Shown: positions 7,066 to 14,791 of the stretch, piece by piece
How positions within the stretch are numbered: position 1 is the stretch's first letter
How the letters are laid out: every line of letters starts with the position of its first letter
Assembly: GCA_031284475.1 (NCBI GenBank)
Contig: JAISZV010000305.1
Location: 1 to 14,791 of the forward strand
Reading direction: 5' to 3'
DNA length: 14,791 nt
Source of the DNA: Proteiniphilum sp.
GTDB taxonomy: Bacteria; Bacteroidota; Bacteroidia; Bacteroidales; Dysgonomonadaceae
Notes under the pieces: model-generated
What the model was told of the DNA's origin: nothing
Seen by the model: only the letters and a program-made list of their open reading frames with translations
Databases searched by the model: none
Program-made: the position numbers and the translations under genes

Positions 7066-10000
7066 TTAGAATGATAAGTTGATTCCTACAGAGTATTGAC
7101 GGAGCGCAGGATATCCGACGCCGCTTGCAATTTCAGGATCCAAACCGGGGAAATCGGTAATGGTGAACAGATTATCAATACTGGTGTAGACTTTCAATGT
7201 CTCAACAAAGAACTTCTGCGTGATGTGTTTAGGAATGGTGTAACCCAATTGGATATTCTTGCAACGAAGATATGCCGCGTTGAATAGGAAAGCGTCACTG
7301 GCTTGATTGTTTTTGCTGTTTGCATTGTTGCGTAATCTCGGATACTTCGAGTTATAGGGATTATTGGGAGTCCATGCATTGTCGGTAATGTCCTTGTTGA
7401 GCGATTGTCCCATAACGGTGACGAAGCGGAAAGCCTGGTTGTTATAGTAAACCTGATAGTCGCCTACTCCCTGGATAAGTGTGTTGAAGTAGAAATTGTT
7501 CCAGGTCAAACCGAGATTTGCGCCATAGGTAAAACTGGGGACGTCTCCATGACCGATTTCTACACGGTCATCCGTATTCAACTGACCGTCGCCATTAGCA
7601 TCAGCATAGAGGAAGTCGCCAAGATCAGGACGTTGATATGTCGCAAAGTAGTTGGTTTTTTTATCAACCAGCGATTGTACATAGTCCAAGTCGGCTTGAT
7701 CGCGCACTATGCGATCTACAGTGATCATGTAGAACTGATTGATAGGTTTACCCTCCTGTATCTTGTAAACGCCATTGATCGAAGAGACGTCACCTTGGAA
7801 CTTGGTTACTTTGTTGCGAACATAACCCAAGTTAAAGCCTACACTATAAGTAACTTTGCCAATATTGTCCCTCCAGTTGATGTCGAGGTCTATACCCCGG
7901 TTGTTAACCCTGCCCGCGTTCTGGTTGGGTACAGTGCTCGTACCGTGTTCCAACGGAACAGGGAGTGAAATCAGGATACCCTTGGTATCTTTGTTATACC
8001 ATTCAAATGATCCGTTCAGACGATTATTGAGAAAGCCGTAGTCGACTCCCGCGTTGGTCATATATGTGCTTTCCCAGGTCAGGTTGGCATTGGCAAGCCC
8101 TGTTTCCGCAAGGCCGCCGGTAATGGTATTATTCAAAATGTAATTGCTTGGGGAATAGAGCGATTGATACATATAATAGTTCGAAGTGGAATTGTTACCG
8201 AGCGAACCGTAAGATGCCCGGAGTTTCAACGAACTCAACCAATCTTTCGTATTTTGCATGAACTGTTCTTCGGAGATACGCCAACCGGCCGATACTGAGG
8301 GGAAGTAACCCCAACGCAGTTCGGGAGCGAACTTCGAAGAACCGTCGGTGCGTAAATTAGCCTCCAGCATATATTTATCATCCCAAACCAGGTTGATACG
8401 GCCAAAATAAGAACGCATCGCCCATTCATTGTAGTAGCCGCCAACGGGTCCATCTGTTGCACCTGCATCAAGAGCAGTCAGCGATTCATCAATAAGGTCA
8501 TATCTCCGGAAGTATTCATATTCATACTTATTATATTCCTGACTGGTACCAATCATGGCAGAAACGTCAAGTTTATTTACTTTAAATTCGTAACGGGCAG
8601 TCACATCCGACGTATTGAATGTGTTACGATAATTGTATTTTCTGATATAAGTACGAACCACGCCTTCGCGAAGCAGCACAGGACCGTCCAAAGTAAAGCG
8701 ATACAAGTTGCGGTCACACAAATGATGTTCTATATTACGATCCCAATAGTTGTATGAATAGGAAGCATCAATGGTCAACCCTTTGACCGGAGTGAGACGA
8801 CCATACATCTTAGCCACGGTACGACGGGTTCGGGTAGGAAATTCGCTTTTGTAGAACCACATACGCCTGTAAGGATTAAAGTTGCTGACATTTTCTTCTT
8901 CGGGATTCTGAATACCTCCGTAAAGACCGGTTTCAGGATCGTAGAGCGTCATACCGGGTACACTATTGAATGCTCCGGAACCCCAAATAACGTCACCACC
9001 GGCGGCGGCGACGTCAGCGGAAGGGTCGTTGGAATCAATATAACCGAAAAGATTAGTTCCGACCGTCAACCAAGGTTTGATGTCTACGTCAATATTGGCG
9101 CGCAATTGATAACGATCATAATTGGAATGATAAATCATGCCAGGGTTGTTGATATAACCGAAAGAAAGATTGTAGCGAGCAGCTTTAGAGCCTCCTATAG
9201 CCGAGATAACGTGGTTTTGAACAACTGAAGGATTACGATAGATATGGTCTTGCCAGTCGGTATTAGGGTAAACCGTAGGATTCTTGCCCGCATCGTTGCG
9301 CCATTCATCGATTTTACCCTGAGAAAACCGGGGAGCCTGGCCATTGGCAGTCAAACCGGTATTTTGGATCTCCATGAAATCGGCATAGTCGGTAACAAGG
9401 TTGAGCCGTTTGGCCGTGGTTTCAAATGAAACATTACCGCTGTAGGTAATCCTGGCAAAGCCTTCCGCACCTTTTCTGGTGGTAATCAGGATAACGCCGT
9501 TGGCTGCCCGGGAACCGTAAATAGCCGATGAAGCGGCATCTTTCAATATTGAAATAGCCTCAATGTCTTGGGGATTGATGTCGCTGATCGCAATACCGGT
9601 CATACCGTCCACTACGATAAGAGGGTTGGCGTCATTCAAAGTACCCTGTCCACGAATGCGGATGGTTTGCGATTCGAAACCGGGAGTATTACCTCCGGTG
9701 TTTCTAACTGAAAGACCCGCAGCTAAACCCGCCAACGCATTGGTCGCATTCGTTACGGGGCGGTCGTTGAGTGCGTCCACCTTAACCGAAGATACGGCGC
9801 CAGTTAGGTTTACCTTTTTTTGCGTTCCATATCCCATAACCACCAACTCATCCAATGCCTTCGTATCTTCCTGAAAAACAATAACAAAACGTGTTTTACC
9901 TGCAATGTTGATATCCTGAGACAGATAGCCGATATACGAAACATGGAGCATGGCATTGTTTTCAACCCGCAACGAAAAATTACCATCGACATCTGTCACC

Positions 10001-10458
10001 GTACCGTTGGTCGTACCCTTTTCCACTACATTCACGCCAATCAGCGGTTCGTTGTTCACATCGGTTACCGTTCCTGTAATTTCGCGTCTCTGTTGGGTTT
10101 TCAGTGGTTCGGGATCGGCCGTTTCGATTTTTCTTTTAATGATGACGTAAGATTTCTCCCCCGTTTTTTCATAAGTGAATTTTGAAGATTCCAACGAACG
10201 GTACAACCATTCTTCCATGTTGTTTGTTTGTGCGGTAAATGACGGAGCATTTTCACCTTTCATTTTTTCATAGTCGAAAGAGACGATTTGTTCGGTCTCT
10301 TTCCCAAATTCCTGAATACGCTCCATCCGTTCACTCATTGTCTCGTGCGGAAAACTAAATAATGACTGAGCTTTCGCGAATGAGTGCGTACTTAAAGAGC
10401 AAGCCACGAGAAAAATGGCTATGCGATAGACTTTGAATTGATTTTTTCTCTTTTTCAT
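7066..10458 (-). CDS. SusC/RagA TonB-dependent transporter with N-terminal STN signalling domain
   Basis: This is a 1130-residue outer-membrane transporter powered by TonB. A signal peptide is probably cleaved after SFAKA (residue 30). Next come an STN domain (about 35-108, the periplasmic part that touches a FecR anti-sigma factor) and a carboxypeptidase-regulatory-like repeat (about 127-197, with GTVTDVDGNFSL). A DELVVMGYG box (203-211) and the plug (about 212-330, with IRIRGQGTLNDANPLIVVDG and AIYGSRAANGVILITTRKG) follow. The remainder is the beta-barrel, ending in the aromatic-terminated QYSVGINLSF. The STN domain marks it as a sensor-transporter of the FecA type, matching the fecR gene 120 bp upstream and the divergent sigma-factor gene. 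SusD follows 28 bp downstream. No TAnnTTTG box is apparent in the fecR-susC gap, so co-transcription with fecR or an ECF-sigma promoter is likely. The substrate is unknown. Confidence 0.97.
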   Translation of the reverse strand: MKKRKNQFKVYRIAIFLVACSLSTHSFAKAQSLFSFPHETMSERMERIQEFGKETEQIVSFDYEKMKGENAPSFTAQTNNMEEWLYRSLESSKFTYEKTGEKSYVIIKRKIETADPEPLKTQQRREITGTVTDVNNEPLIGVNVVEKGTTNGTVTDVDGNFSLRVENNAMLHVSYIGYLSQDINIAGKTRFVIVFQEDTKALDELVVMGYGTQKKVNLTGAVSSVKVDALNDRPVTNATNALAGLAAGLSVRNTGGNTPGFESQTIRIRGQGTLNDANPLIVVDGMTGIAISDINPQDIEAISILKDAASSAIYGSRAANGVILITTRKGAEGFARITYSGNVSFETTAKRLNLVTDYADFMEIQNTGLTANGQAPRFSQGKIDEWRNDAGKNPTVYPNTDWQDHIYRNPSVVQNHVISAIGGSKAARYNLSFGYINNPGMIYHSNYDRYQLRANIDVDIKPWLTVGTNLFGYIDSNDPSADVAAAGGDVIWGSGAFNSVPGMTLYDPETGLYGGIQNPEEENVSNFNPYRRMWFYKSEFPTRTRRTVAKMYGRLTPVKGLTIDASYSYNYWDRNIEHHLCDRNLYRFTLDGPVLLREGVVRTYIRKYNYRNTFNTSDVTARYEFKVNKLDVSAMIGTSQEYNKYEYEYFRRYDLIDESLTALDAGATDGPVGGYYNEWAMRSYFGRINLVWDDKYMLEANLRTDGSSKFAPELRWGYFPSVSAGWRISEEQFMQNTKDWLSSLKLRASYGSLGNNSTSNYYMYQSLYSPSNYILNNTITGGLAETGLANANLTWESTYMTNAGVDYGFLNNRLNGSFEWYNKDTKGILISLPVPLEHGTSTVPNQNAGRVNNRGIDLDINWRDNIGKVTYSVGFNLGYVRNKVTKFQGDVSSINGVYKIQEGKPINQFYMITVDRIVRDQADLDYVQSLVDKKTNYFATYQRPDLGDFLYADANGDGQLNTDDRVEIGHGDVPSFTYGANLGLTWNNFYFNTLIQGVGDYQVYYNNQAFRFVTVMGQSLNKDITDNAWTPNNPYNSKYPRLRNNANSKNNQASDAFLFNAAYLRCKNIQLGYTIPKHITQKFFVETLKVYTSIDNLFTITDFPGLDPEIASGVGYPALRQYSVGINLSF

Positions 10459-10578
10459 TTCTTCAGTTTAAATTTTGTTCATACTTGTTTGTTACTTCAC
10501 TATTTTGCATACCTCTCCCGTTTCAACACATTGCATTTCTTCTATGTATTGATTATTAGATGTTTATATTTTCTGTTT

Positions 10579-11607
10579 TTATTCTAAGAACAGCGTTTGA
10601 CCTTTGATTGAATAATTTGTATTGTAAATCTTGGATAGTGTGTTCGCAATTTCATCAATGGATGCATGTACCGGAAAAATTGCCGAGTATTCTACATTTT
10701 CATATCGCGATGGGTCGTAGATAAGTTCCATGTCGAAATGTTGTTTCAGTCGCAAAGCGATCTCTTCTATTTTTGCCCGTTGAAATACTATTTTACCTTC
10801 CCTCCAGGCGGCAGCTATTGCTCCGTCTGTTTTCCCGGCGGTAAACGTATTTGATGAACGATCAAAAGATACCTGATAATCCGGGTCGAGTACAACCCCC
10901 TCCTCCCCATCTTCCCGGTTTACCTGCACTTTTCCTGTTTTAACCGATATAACGTGTCTTTTCAATCCGGAATATGCCTGTATGTTGAAGGAGGTACCTA
11001 ATACACGGGTAGCCAATCCGTCTGAAGTATGCACGATAAATGGCCTGTGGGGATCTTTGGTAATTTCAAAAAAAACTTCCCCTTCGTCTAACCAGACTTC
11101 CCTGACATGTGCATTGAATTTTCCTTTTTTCAACGTTAAAGTAGTATGCAGATTCAAGTGTACCACCGAACCGTCGGCCAGGGTAATCTTTTTCATTGAG
11201 TTCTCCGTAGTGAAGCGCCTTGCTTCCGTTATTTGCAAAGCAAACGGACTTTGTTCGGCTGTCCCTGTTTTCTGCAACGGCAGGTTGAGGAATATCAACA
11301 GTAACGCCACAGCAGCGGCAGTGGCCACAGCAGGAATAAGGTAAATTTTGTTTGCGCGGGATCTTTTACGTTTCCGGTTAATGATCTTTGAGGCTTCGGT
11401 ACGTAAAACGTTTACATCGTTTCCGGATGAATTGATTGTGCGATTCACTGCTTGCCAAAGAGAATAAGTGACAACATCAATTTCTCCGTTGTACTTCTCT
11501 TTGCGGAAAAGATGTGTCAACTCTTTAATTTCTTCCTTCGTACATTCATTTTTGATGAATTTCCGGAGCAGGTAAATTGTCCGAGAATGTGTTCGTTTGA
11601 TCTTCAT
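10579..11607 (-). CDS. FecR-family anti-sigma factor
   Basis: This 342-residue inner-membrane protein should pass signal from the SusC STN domain to the ECF sigma factor. The cytoplasmic N-terminal part (1-86) begins MKIKRTHSRTIYLLRKFIKN and contains WQAVNR. One membrane span follows (about 88-108, NKIYLIPAVATAAAVALLLI). The periplasmic FecR domain (about 130-230) includes ITLADGSVVHLN, VWLDEGEVFFEI and RVLGTSFNIQAY. A C-terminal DUF4974 region (about 272-340, FQRAKIEEIALRLKQHFDMELI) is the STN-like module typical of Bacteroidota. All parts are present and length is normal for the family. It is the first gene of the leftward fecR-susC-susD cluster and lies back to back with its presumed sigma factor, rather than downstream of it as is common. 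The 207-bp gap (11608-11814) shows no clear leftward TAnnTTTG box, so sigma-dependent transcription is plausible. Confidence 0.96.
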   Translation of the reverse strand: MKIKRTHSRTIYLLRKFIKNECTKEEIKELTHLFRKEKYNGEIDVVTYSLWQAVNRTINSSGNDVNVLRTEASKIINRKRKRSRANKIYLIPAVATAAAVALLLIFLNLPLQKTGTAEQSPFALQITEARRFTTENSMKKITLADGSVVHLNLHTTLTLKKGKFNAHVREVWLDEGEVFFEITKDPHRPFIVHTSDGLATRVLGTSFNIQAYSGLKRHVISVKTGKVQVNREDGEEGVVLDPDYQVSFDRSSNTFTAGKTDGAIAAAWREGKIVFQRAKIEEIALRLKQHFDMELIYDPSRYENVEYSAIFPVHASIDEIANTLSKIYNTNYSIKGQTLFLE

Positions 11608-11776
11608 CCCTATTTTTTACCGGGTTTGTTCTTTCTTTTTTATTACACACAATAAAAAGATGATCCTGTATCTTTTTTATGTTAATAAAATTAAAAATAT
11701 AAAAGATTGATGTTTTTGTGGTAAAAAAGTAATAATAATGTAACACGTTTTTTTAATAAGTAAAGATTGATTTTCT

Positions 11777-11784
11777 TATTTTTG
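11777..11784 (+). promoter_or_regulatory. Candidate -7 box of the ECF sigma factor gene
   Basis: TATTTTTG matches TAnnTTTG exactly. Transcription would begin near 11791, about 24 nt before the ATG at 11815. T-rich sequence near 11748-11754 may stand in for the -33 element, but no TTTG is at ideal spacing. The match suggests basal sigma-dependent expression of the ECF factor. The box lies inside the reading frame that opens from the TTG at 11767, which argues against that upstream start. Confidence 0.5.
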
Positions 11785-11814
11785 CAGACAATAACTCACA
11801 AAACGTTGAAAGCA

Positions 11815-12408
11815 ATGAGACAGATTGAGGACGAGCAGCTTTTGGAGATGATGGTAAAAGGTTCGGAAAAAGCATTTGAAGAATTATATATCCGTTATAA
11901 GAAGAAACTACATTCCTTTTGTTGTTTCCTTTTAAAATCGGCTAATGTGGCGGAAGATGTAGTTCAGGAAGTTTTTATGACTGTCTGGCACAACCGGGAA
12001 AAAATAAACACGCACCAGTCATTCTCTTCTTATCTTTACACGATTACACGTAATAAAGCATTGAACGAATTACGCAGCGAGCGTTTTACGGAACGGCTCG
12101 ATGAGATTTCGGAAGGGCAGCAGCTCTTTTTCTCAGAGGATAATCCCGAAGCGATAGTCATACTGAAAGAGTATGAAATTCTATTACAACAGGCAATTGA
12201 CCTGTTGCCTGAAGAGAAACGGCGCATTTACCGTATGAGCCGCGAAGATGGACTTACATATAAAGATATAGGCGAATGTTTGGGAATCTCCCCTCATACC
12301 GTCCAGGCGCATATCTCAAGTTCGGTGCAGTTCATCCGGAGTTATTTCTTGCAACATGCAAATGTTTCTCTCTTAGCCTTTTCATCGATCCTTCTATATA
12401 ATTTGTAA
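11815..12408 (+). CDS. ECF-type RNA polymerase sigma factor
   Basis: This 197-residue sigma-70 of the extracytoplasmic-function type has only the sigma-2 and sigma-4 domains. Sigma-2 (about 22-90) contains FEELYIRYKKKLHSFC, the core-binding AEDVVQEVFMTVW and the -10-recognition segment SFSSYLYTITRNKALNELR. Sigma-4 (about 122-175) contains LLPEEKRRIYRMSREDGLTY and the helix-turn-helix YKDIGECLGISPHTVQAHIS. The short tail LLAFSSILLYNL is hydrophobic, as in many Bacteroidota ECF factors paired with FecR proteins. The ATG at 11815 is chosen over the in-frame TTG at 11767, because the likely promoter lies between them and MRQIEDEQLLEMM is a typical start. The adjacent divergent fecR is the presumed anti-sigma gene, and fecR-susCD the presumed regulon. 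Confidence 0.95.
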   Translation: MRQIEDEQLLEMMVKGSEKAFEELYIRYKKKLHSFCCFLLKSANVAEDVVQEVFMTVWHNREKINTHQSFSSYLYTITRNKALNELRSERFTERLDEISEGQQLFFSEDNPEAIVILKEYEILLQQAIDLLPEEKRRIYRMSREDGLTYKDIGECLGISPHTVQAHISSSVQFIRSYFLQHANVSLLAFSSILLYNL

Positions 12409-12427
12409 GTAATTCCTCCAAAAACAG

Positions 12428-12450
12428 AGTTTATGTCGAATAAACTTTTA
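12428..12450 (+). terminator. Weak hairpin terminator after the sigma factor gene
   Basis: AGTTTA (12428-12433) pairs with TAAACT (12441-12446) around a 7-nt loop and is followed by TTTTA. It lies 20 bp beyond the sigma-factor stop codon. The stem is short and AT-rich, so it may be weak, and transcription could run on into the PorE-like gene. The rest of the 195-bp spacer to 12603 has no clear promoter. Confidence 0.35.
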
Positions 12451-12603
12451 AGTGTCTTATTGCCAGTGTTTCTGTTCCTTGATCAATATAATATCTGATA
12501 GATTCTCAGGTAATCTGGACAACAGTTTTCCGTGCGGATCGTAATCTCGCTGTTTTACACAATATTTCTTCCCAAAAGCCGTTTTACAGTTAAAACAACA
12601 GGC

Positions 12604-14739
12604 TTGGACTTTCGTATTTCATACGCATTACTGGCTACCGTGTGGCTCCTGGTTTCGTGCGATCAGGCAAAACTGAGTGATGCGCGGGGGCAATACCTGC
12701 GCGGGGAATATCATGCCGCGAGTGAGACTTACAGAAAGCTATACCGTAATACGCCGCGTGAGGAGCGGACGCAACGGGGAATCATCGCTTTTGAAATGGG
12801 AGAGAATTACCGTAGGCTTAATCAGTCTGCCCGTGCAGTAACCGCTTACAGTAATGCGATCCGTTACGGGTATCCCGATACGGCAATGTATTTTCACTAT
12901 GCCCGGATGTTGCATCGGGAAGGGAACTATGAGGCGGCGGGAGAGGCGTACCGCCGGTTCCTGACATTCAGGCCTGACGACCCGCTTGCCCGCAACGGGC
13001 TGCGCGGCGTAGAACTGGCGGCGAAATGGAACGAAAATCCTACGCGATATACGGTGGAACGAATGGAGTTATTAAATTCCAACCGGGGGGAATTTAGTCC
13101 GATGCTCTCTCCGGAAGGAGACCGGCTCTATTTTACCTCTTCGAGGGAAGAGGCTCTCGGTGAAGAGAAAAGTCCTGTTACCGGAATGAAATACAACGAT
13201 CTTTTCTGTTCGATCAAAAATGTGCATGGGGAGTGGCAGCGGCCGGAACAGATAGAGCCGGGCGTCAACACCGGCTACGACGAGGGAACTCCTTCCTTTT
13301 TCCCGGATGGGGAATGGATGTATTACACCTTCGGTTATGCCGATCCCAACCGGTCTACGACTGTAAATATCTATCTTTCAGGATGGGTCAACGGACGGTG
13401 GAGCGAAGGCCGGCCTTTGGAGATTGTGAAAGACGATTCGGTATCGGTTTTCGCTCATCCGGCCATCTCTCCTTCGGGCGGTTGGCTTTACTTTGTTTCC
13501 GATATGCCGGGCGGATATGGCGGTAAAGATATCTGGAGGGCGGCGATCCGGAATAAAGATGAGATTCTTTTTGTCGAGAACCTGGGGCCGGAGATCAATA
13601 CGGCGGGCGACGAGCTTTTCCCCTATCTGCGTAATGATACTACGCTCTATTTCTCTTCCGACGGGCGTCCCGGTATGGGCGGACTGGACCTGTTTGTGGC
13701 TGTTGCGTCGGCAGAACTGAACCGGGGAGTTGGGGAGACCGGGAAAAAGGGAAACCGGGAGACTGAGAGAAAAGGCGAAAAGGAGACTGGGGAACCGGGA
13801 GAAAAAGAGAATGGGAGAAAGAATGAAAAAGAGAAATCGAGAACGGAAGAAATCGGGAACGGGGCGGATAAGGTGAAAGATTGGTGGCGCGTGGCCAACC
13901 TGCAATCGCCCCTCAATTCGCCGTCAGACGATTTTGGCGTCACATTCGCGCCGGGAGAAGAAAAGGGATTTTTCGGCTCTAACCGTAACGACGCACGGGG
14001 GTATGATCATATCTATTCTTTTACCTGTCCCGAAGTAATCGTTTGGATAGAAGGTTTTACCGTAGATCCGGAAGATGAATTTATACCGGGCGCTATTGTG
14101 ACTGCGGTAGGAAGTGATGGCTCGCAATTCAGGCTTGTAACCGGCAAGCGAGGAGAATACCGTTTCAAGGCGAAGCGGGGAGTGGATTATCTGCTGATGG
14201 CCGCAGCGCAAGGCTTCCTCAATCAAAAGCAGGCGCTATCGACTTCCCCTGTTGAGAAAGACTCCCTCTATTATGTGGATTTTGAGATGATACCTTATAA
14301 TATTCCGATTGTGCTGGAAAATATATTCTATGATTTTGACAGCGCTTCGTTGCGTCCGGAGTCGAAAGAGGAGTTGGATGCATTGGTTGCGCTGCTCAAC
14401 GAACATCCTTCCGTAGCCATAGCGCTTGGAGCGCATACCGACCGGAAAGGCCCGGACGAATATAATCTCGGCCTCTCCTTGCGTCGTGCACAATCGGTAG
14501 TGAATTATCTCGTAGCCCACGGCGTTGACGGGCAACGTTTGTCGGCCCACGGTTTCGGTAAAACCCAACCGGTGAAAGCGACGAAAAGGATAGCGGAACA
14601 ATTCGCCTTCCTGAAAGAGGGAGATGTGCTAACCGCAGAATTTATAGAAACCCTTATGCCTGATCAGCAGGAAATTGCCGATCAGATTAATAGAAGAACA
14701 TCATTTGAAGTGGTTGATAACGAATTCGGACTGCATTAA
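12604..14739 (+). CDS. PorE-like OmpA-family lipoprotein (TPR, beta-propeller, CRD, OmpA)
   Basis: This protein of 711 residues from the chosen start has a lipobox LVSC with Cys19. A TPR region (about 25-140, with RGEYHAASETYRKLYR and GNYEAAGEAYRRFL) is followed by five PD40-like propeller repeats. These include FSPMLSPEGDRLYFTSSREE, EGTPSFFPDGEWMYYTFGYA, HPAISPSGGWLYFVSD and FPYLRNDTTLYFSSD. A carboxypeptidase-regulatory-like domain (about 480-565) and an OmpA_C domain (about 568-705) follow. The OmpA_C domain carries HTDRKGPDEYNLGLSLRRAQ, including the Asp and Arg that bind peptidoglycan. This order is that of PorE, the lipoprotein linking the type IX secretion machinery to peptidoglycan in Porphyromonas; the function here is inferred. 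The C-terminal FLKEGDVLT...INRRTSFEVV is also family-like. Residues about 371-426 are an odd Lys/Glu/Gly-rich insert. No in-frame ATG precedes the signal peptide: the TTG at 12604 gives a compact one, and a GTG at 12532 is the alternative (735 residues). Confidence 0.9.
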   Translation: MDFRISYALLATVWLLVSCDQAKLSDARGQYLRGEYHAASETYRKLYRNTPREERTQRGIIAFEMGENYRRLNQSARAVTAYSNAIRYGYPDTAMYFHYARMLHREGNYEAAGEAYRRFLTFRPDDPLARNGLRGVELAAKWNENPTRYTVERMELLNSNRGEFSPMLSPEGDRLYFTSSREEALGEEKSPVTGMKYNDLFCSIKNVHGEWQRPEQIEPGVNTGYDEGTPSFFPDGEWMYYTFGYADPNRSTTVNIYLSGWVNGRWSEGRPLEIVKDDSVSVFAHPAISPSGGWLYFVSDMPGGYGGKDIWRAAIRNKDEILFVENLGPEINTAGDELFPYLRNDTTLYFSSDGRPGMGGLDLFVAVASAELNRGVGETGKKGNRETERKGEKETGEPGEKENGRKNEKEKSRTEEIGNGADKVKDWWRVANLQSPLNSPSDDFGVTFAPGEEKGFFGSNRNDARGYDHIYSFTCPEVIVWIEGFTVDPEDEFIPGAIVTAVGSDGSQFRLVTGKRGEYRFKAKRGVDYLLMAAAQGFLNQKQALSTSPVEKDSLYYVDFEMIPYNIPIVLENIFYDFDSASLRPESKEELDALVALLNEHPSVAIALGAHTDRKGPDEYNLGLSLRRAQSVVNYLVAHGVDGQRLSAHGFGKTQPVKATKRIAEQFAFLKEGDVLTAEFIETLMPDQQEIADQINRRTSFEVVDNEFGLH
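13714..13881 (+). repeat. Purine-rich degenerate repeat inside the PorE-like gene
   Basis: About 165 bp of the coding strand are almost all purine. Short recurring units include ACCGGGA (three copies), GAGACTG (two copies) and many GGGA/GAAA blocks. They encode a low-complexity, charged stretch of Gly, Glu, Lys, Arg and Asn without hydrophobic core residues (about 371-426). The reading frame is kept, so the tract is an in-frame loop insertion between the fourth propeller repeat and the WWRVANLQSPLN segment. The repeats are degenerate, so this is not a simple microsatellite. Confidence 0.7.
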
Positions 14740-14778
14740 TAACGTGAAGAAATAGCCGGATATTTTGAAGGGATTTAC

Positions 14779-14786
14779 TATCTTTG
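14779..14786 (+). promoter_or_regulatory. Candidate promoter of a gene beyond the right edge
   Basis: TATCTTTG matches TAnnTTTG and lies 40 bp after the PorE-like stop codon. A TTTG at 14764-14767 is too close (11-bp spacer) to be a standard -33 element. If real, it starts a rightward transcript just outside the window. The 52 bp after the stop codon show no hairpin terminator. Confidence 0.35.
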
Positions 14787-14791
14787 GAGCT

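Noticed and set aside
11767..11814. Extension of the sigma factor to a TTG start, adding 16 residues (MIFLFLQTITHKTLKA)
   Set aside because: The exact TAnnTTTG box at 11777-11784 lies inside this extension, and the downstream ATG gives a typical ECF N terminus.
12433..12498. Small frame encoding the 21-residue hydrophobic peptide MSNKLLSVLLPVFLFLDQYNI
   Set aside because: It is very short, its start lies in the hairpin at 12428-12446, and no ribosome-binding or conservation evidence is available. It could be a leader peptide or a remnant of a signal peptide, but I cannot support it as a gene.
13378..13943. Leftward Phe/Ser/Pro-rich frames opposite the purine tract
   Set aside because: They arise because the complement of the purine tract is almost all pyrimidine, which lacks stop codons. 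The translation is low complexity.

Overview
The window looks like chromosomal DNA from a Bacteroidales bacterium, plausibly of the Parabacteroides/Tannerella/Dysgonomonas neighbourhood. The reasons are a SusC/SusD pair, a FecR-type anti-sigma factor with a DUF4974-like end, a DUF4301 protein, a PorE-like OmpA lipoprotein, A-rich leaders without Shine-Dalgarno sequences, and several boxes matching the Bacteroidota -7 promoter consensus TAnnTTTG. The genus is an inference from gene content; no rRNA or tRNA is present.

Layout, left to right. The left edge holds the tail of a rightward gene (1-132) resembling an excisionase-type helix-turn-helix protein that stops just where the recognition helix should begin. 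A strong hairpin terminator (265-298) closes the leftward dnaK (331-2241), a complete Hsp70 chaperone gene without grpE or dnaJ beside it. Diverging from dnaK is a DUF4301 gene (2524-4068) whose motifs resemble UDP-sugar pyrophosphorylases. It converges on, and overlaps by 68 bp, a leftward AT-rich gene for an exported metallo-beta-lactamase-fold hydrolase (4001-5074).

The centre is a nutrient-uptake locus with trans-envelope signalling. Leftward run fecR (10579-11607), susC with an N-terminal STN signalling domain (7066-10458) and susD (5295-7037), ending at a 10-bp-stem terminator (5246-5282). The matching ECF sigma factor (11815-12408) is transcribed divergently from fecR. By analogy with FecA-FecR-FecI systems, substrate-loaded SusCD would signal through the STN domain to FecR, which would release the sigma factor to switch on fecR-susCD. 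No glycoside hydrolase, sulfatase or peptidase lies in the window, so the substrate is unknown. The exported metallohydrolase just downstream of susD is the only candidate linked enzyme.

The right end carries a PorE-like lipoprotein gene (TPR, beta-propeller, CRD, OmpA; 12604-14739) with an unusual Lys/Glu/Gly-rich insert encoded by a purine-rich tract in the propeller. A candidate promoter at the right edge would serve a gene beyond the window.

Nothing here is clearly a wholly new system. The points most worth a second look are the enzyme-poor signalling SusCD locus with its metallohydrolase, the pyrophosphorylase-like reading of DUF4301, the overlapping convergent gene ends, and the purine-rich insert. 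I saw no CRISPR array, insertion sequence or attachment site.
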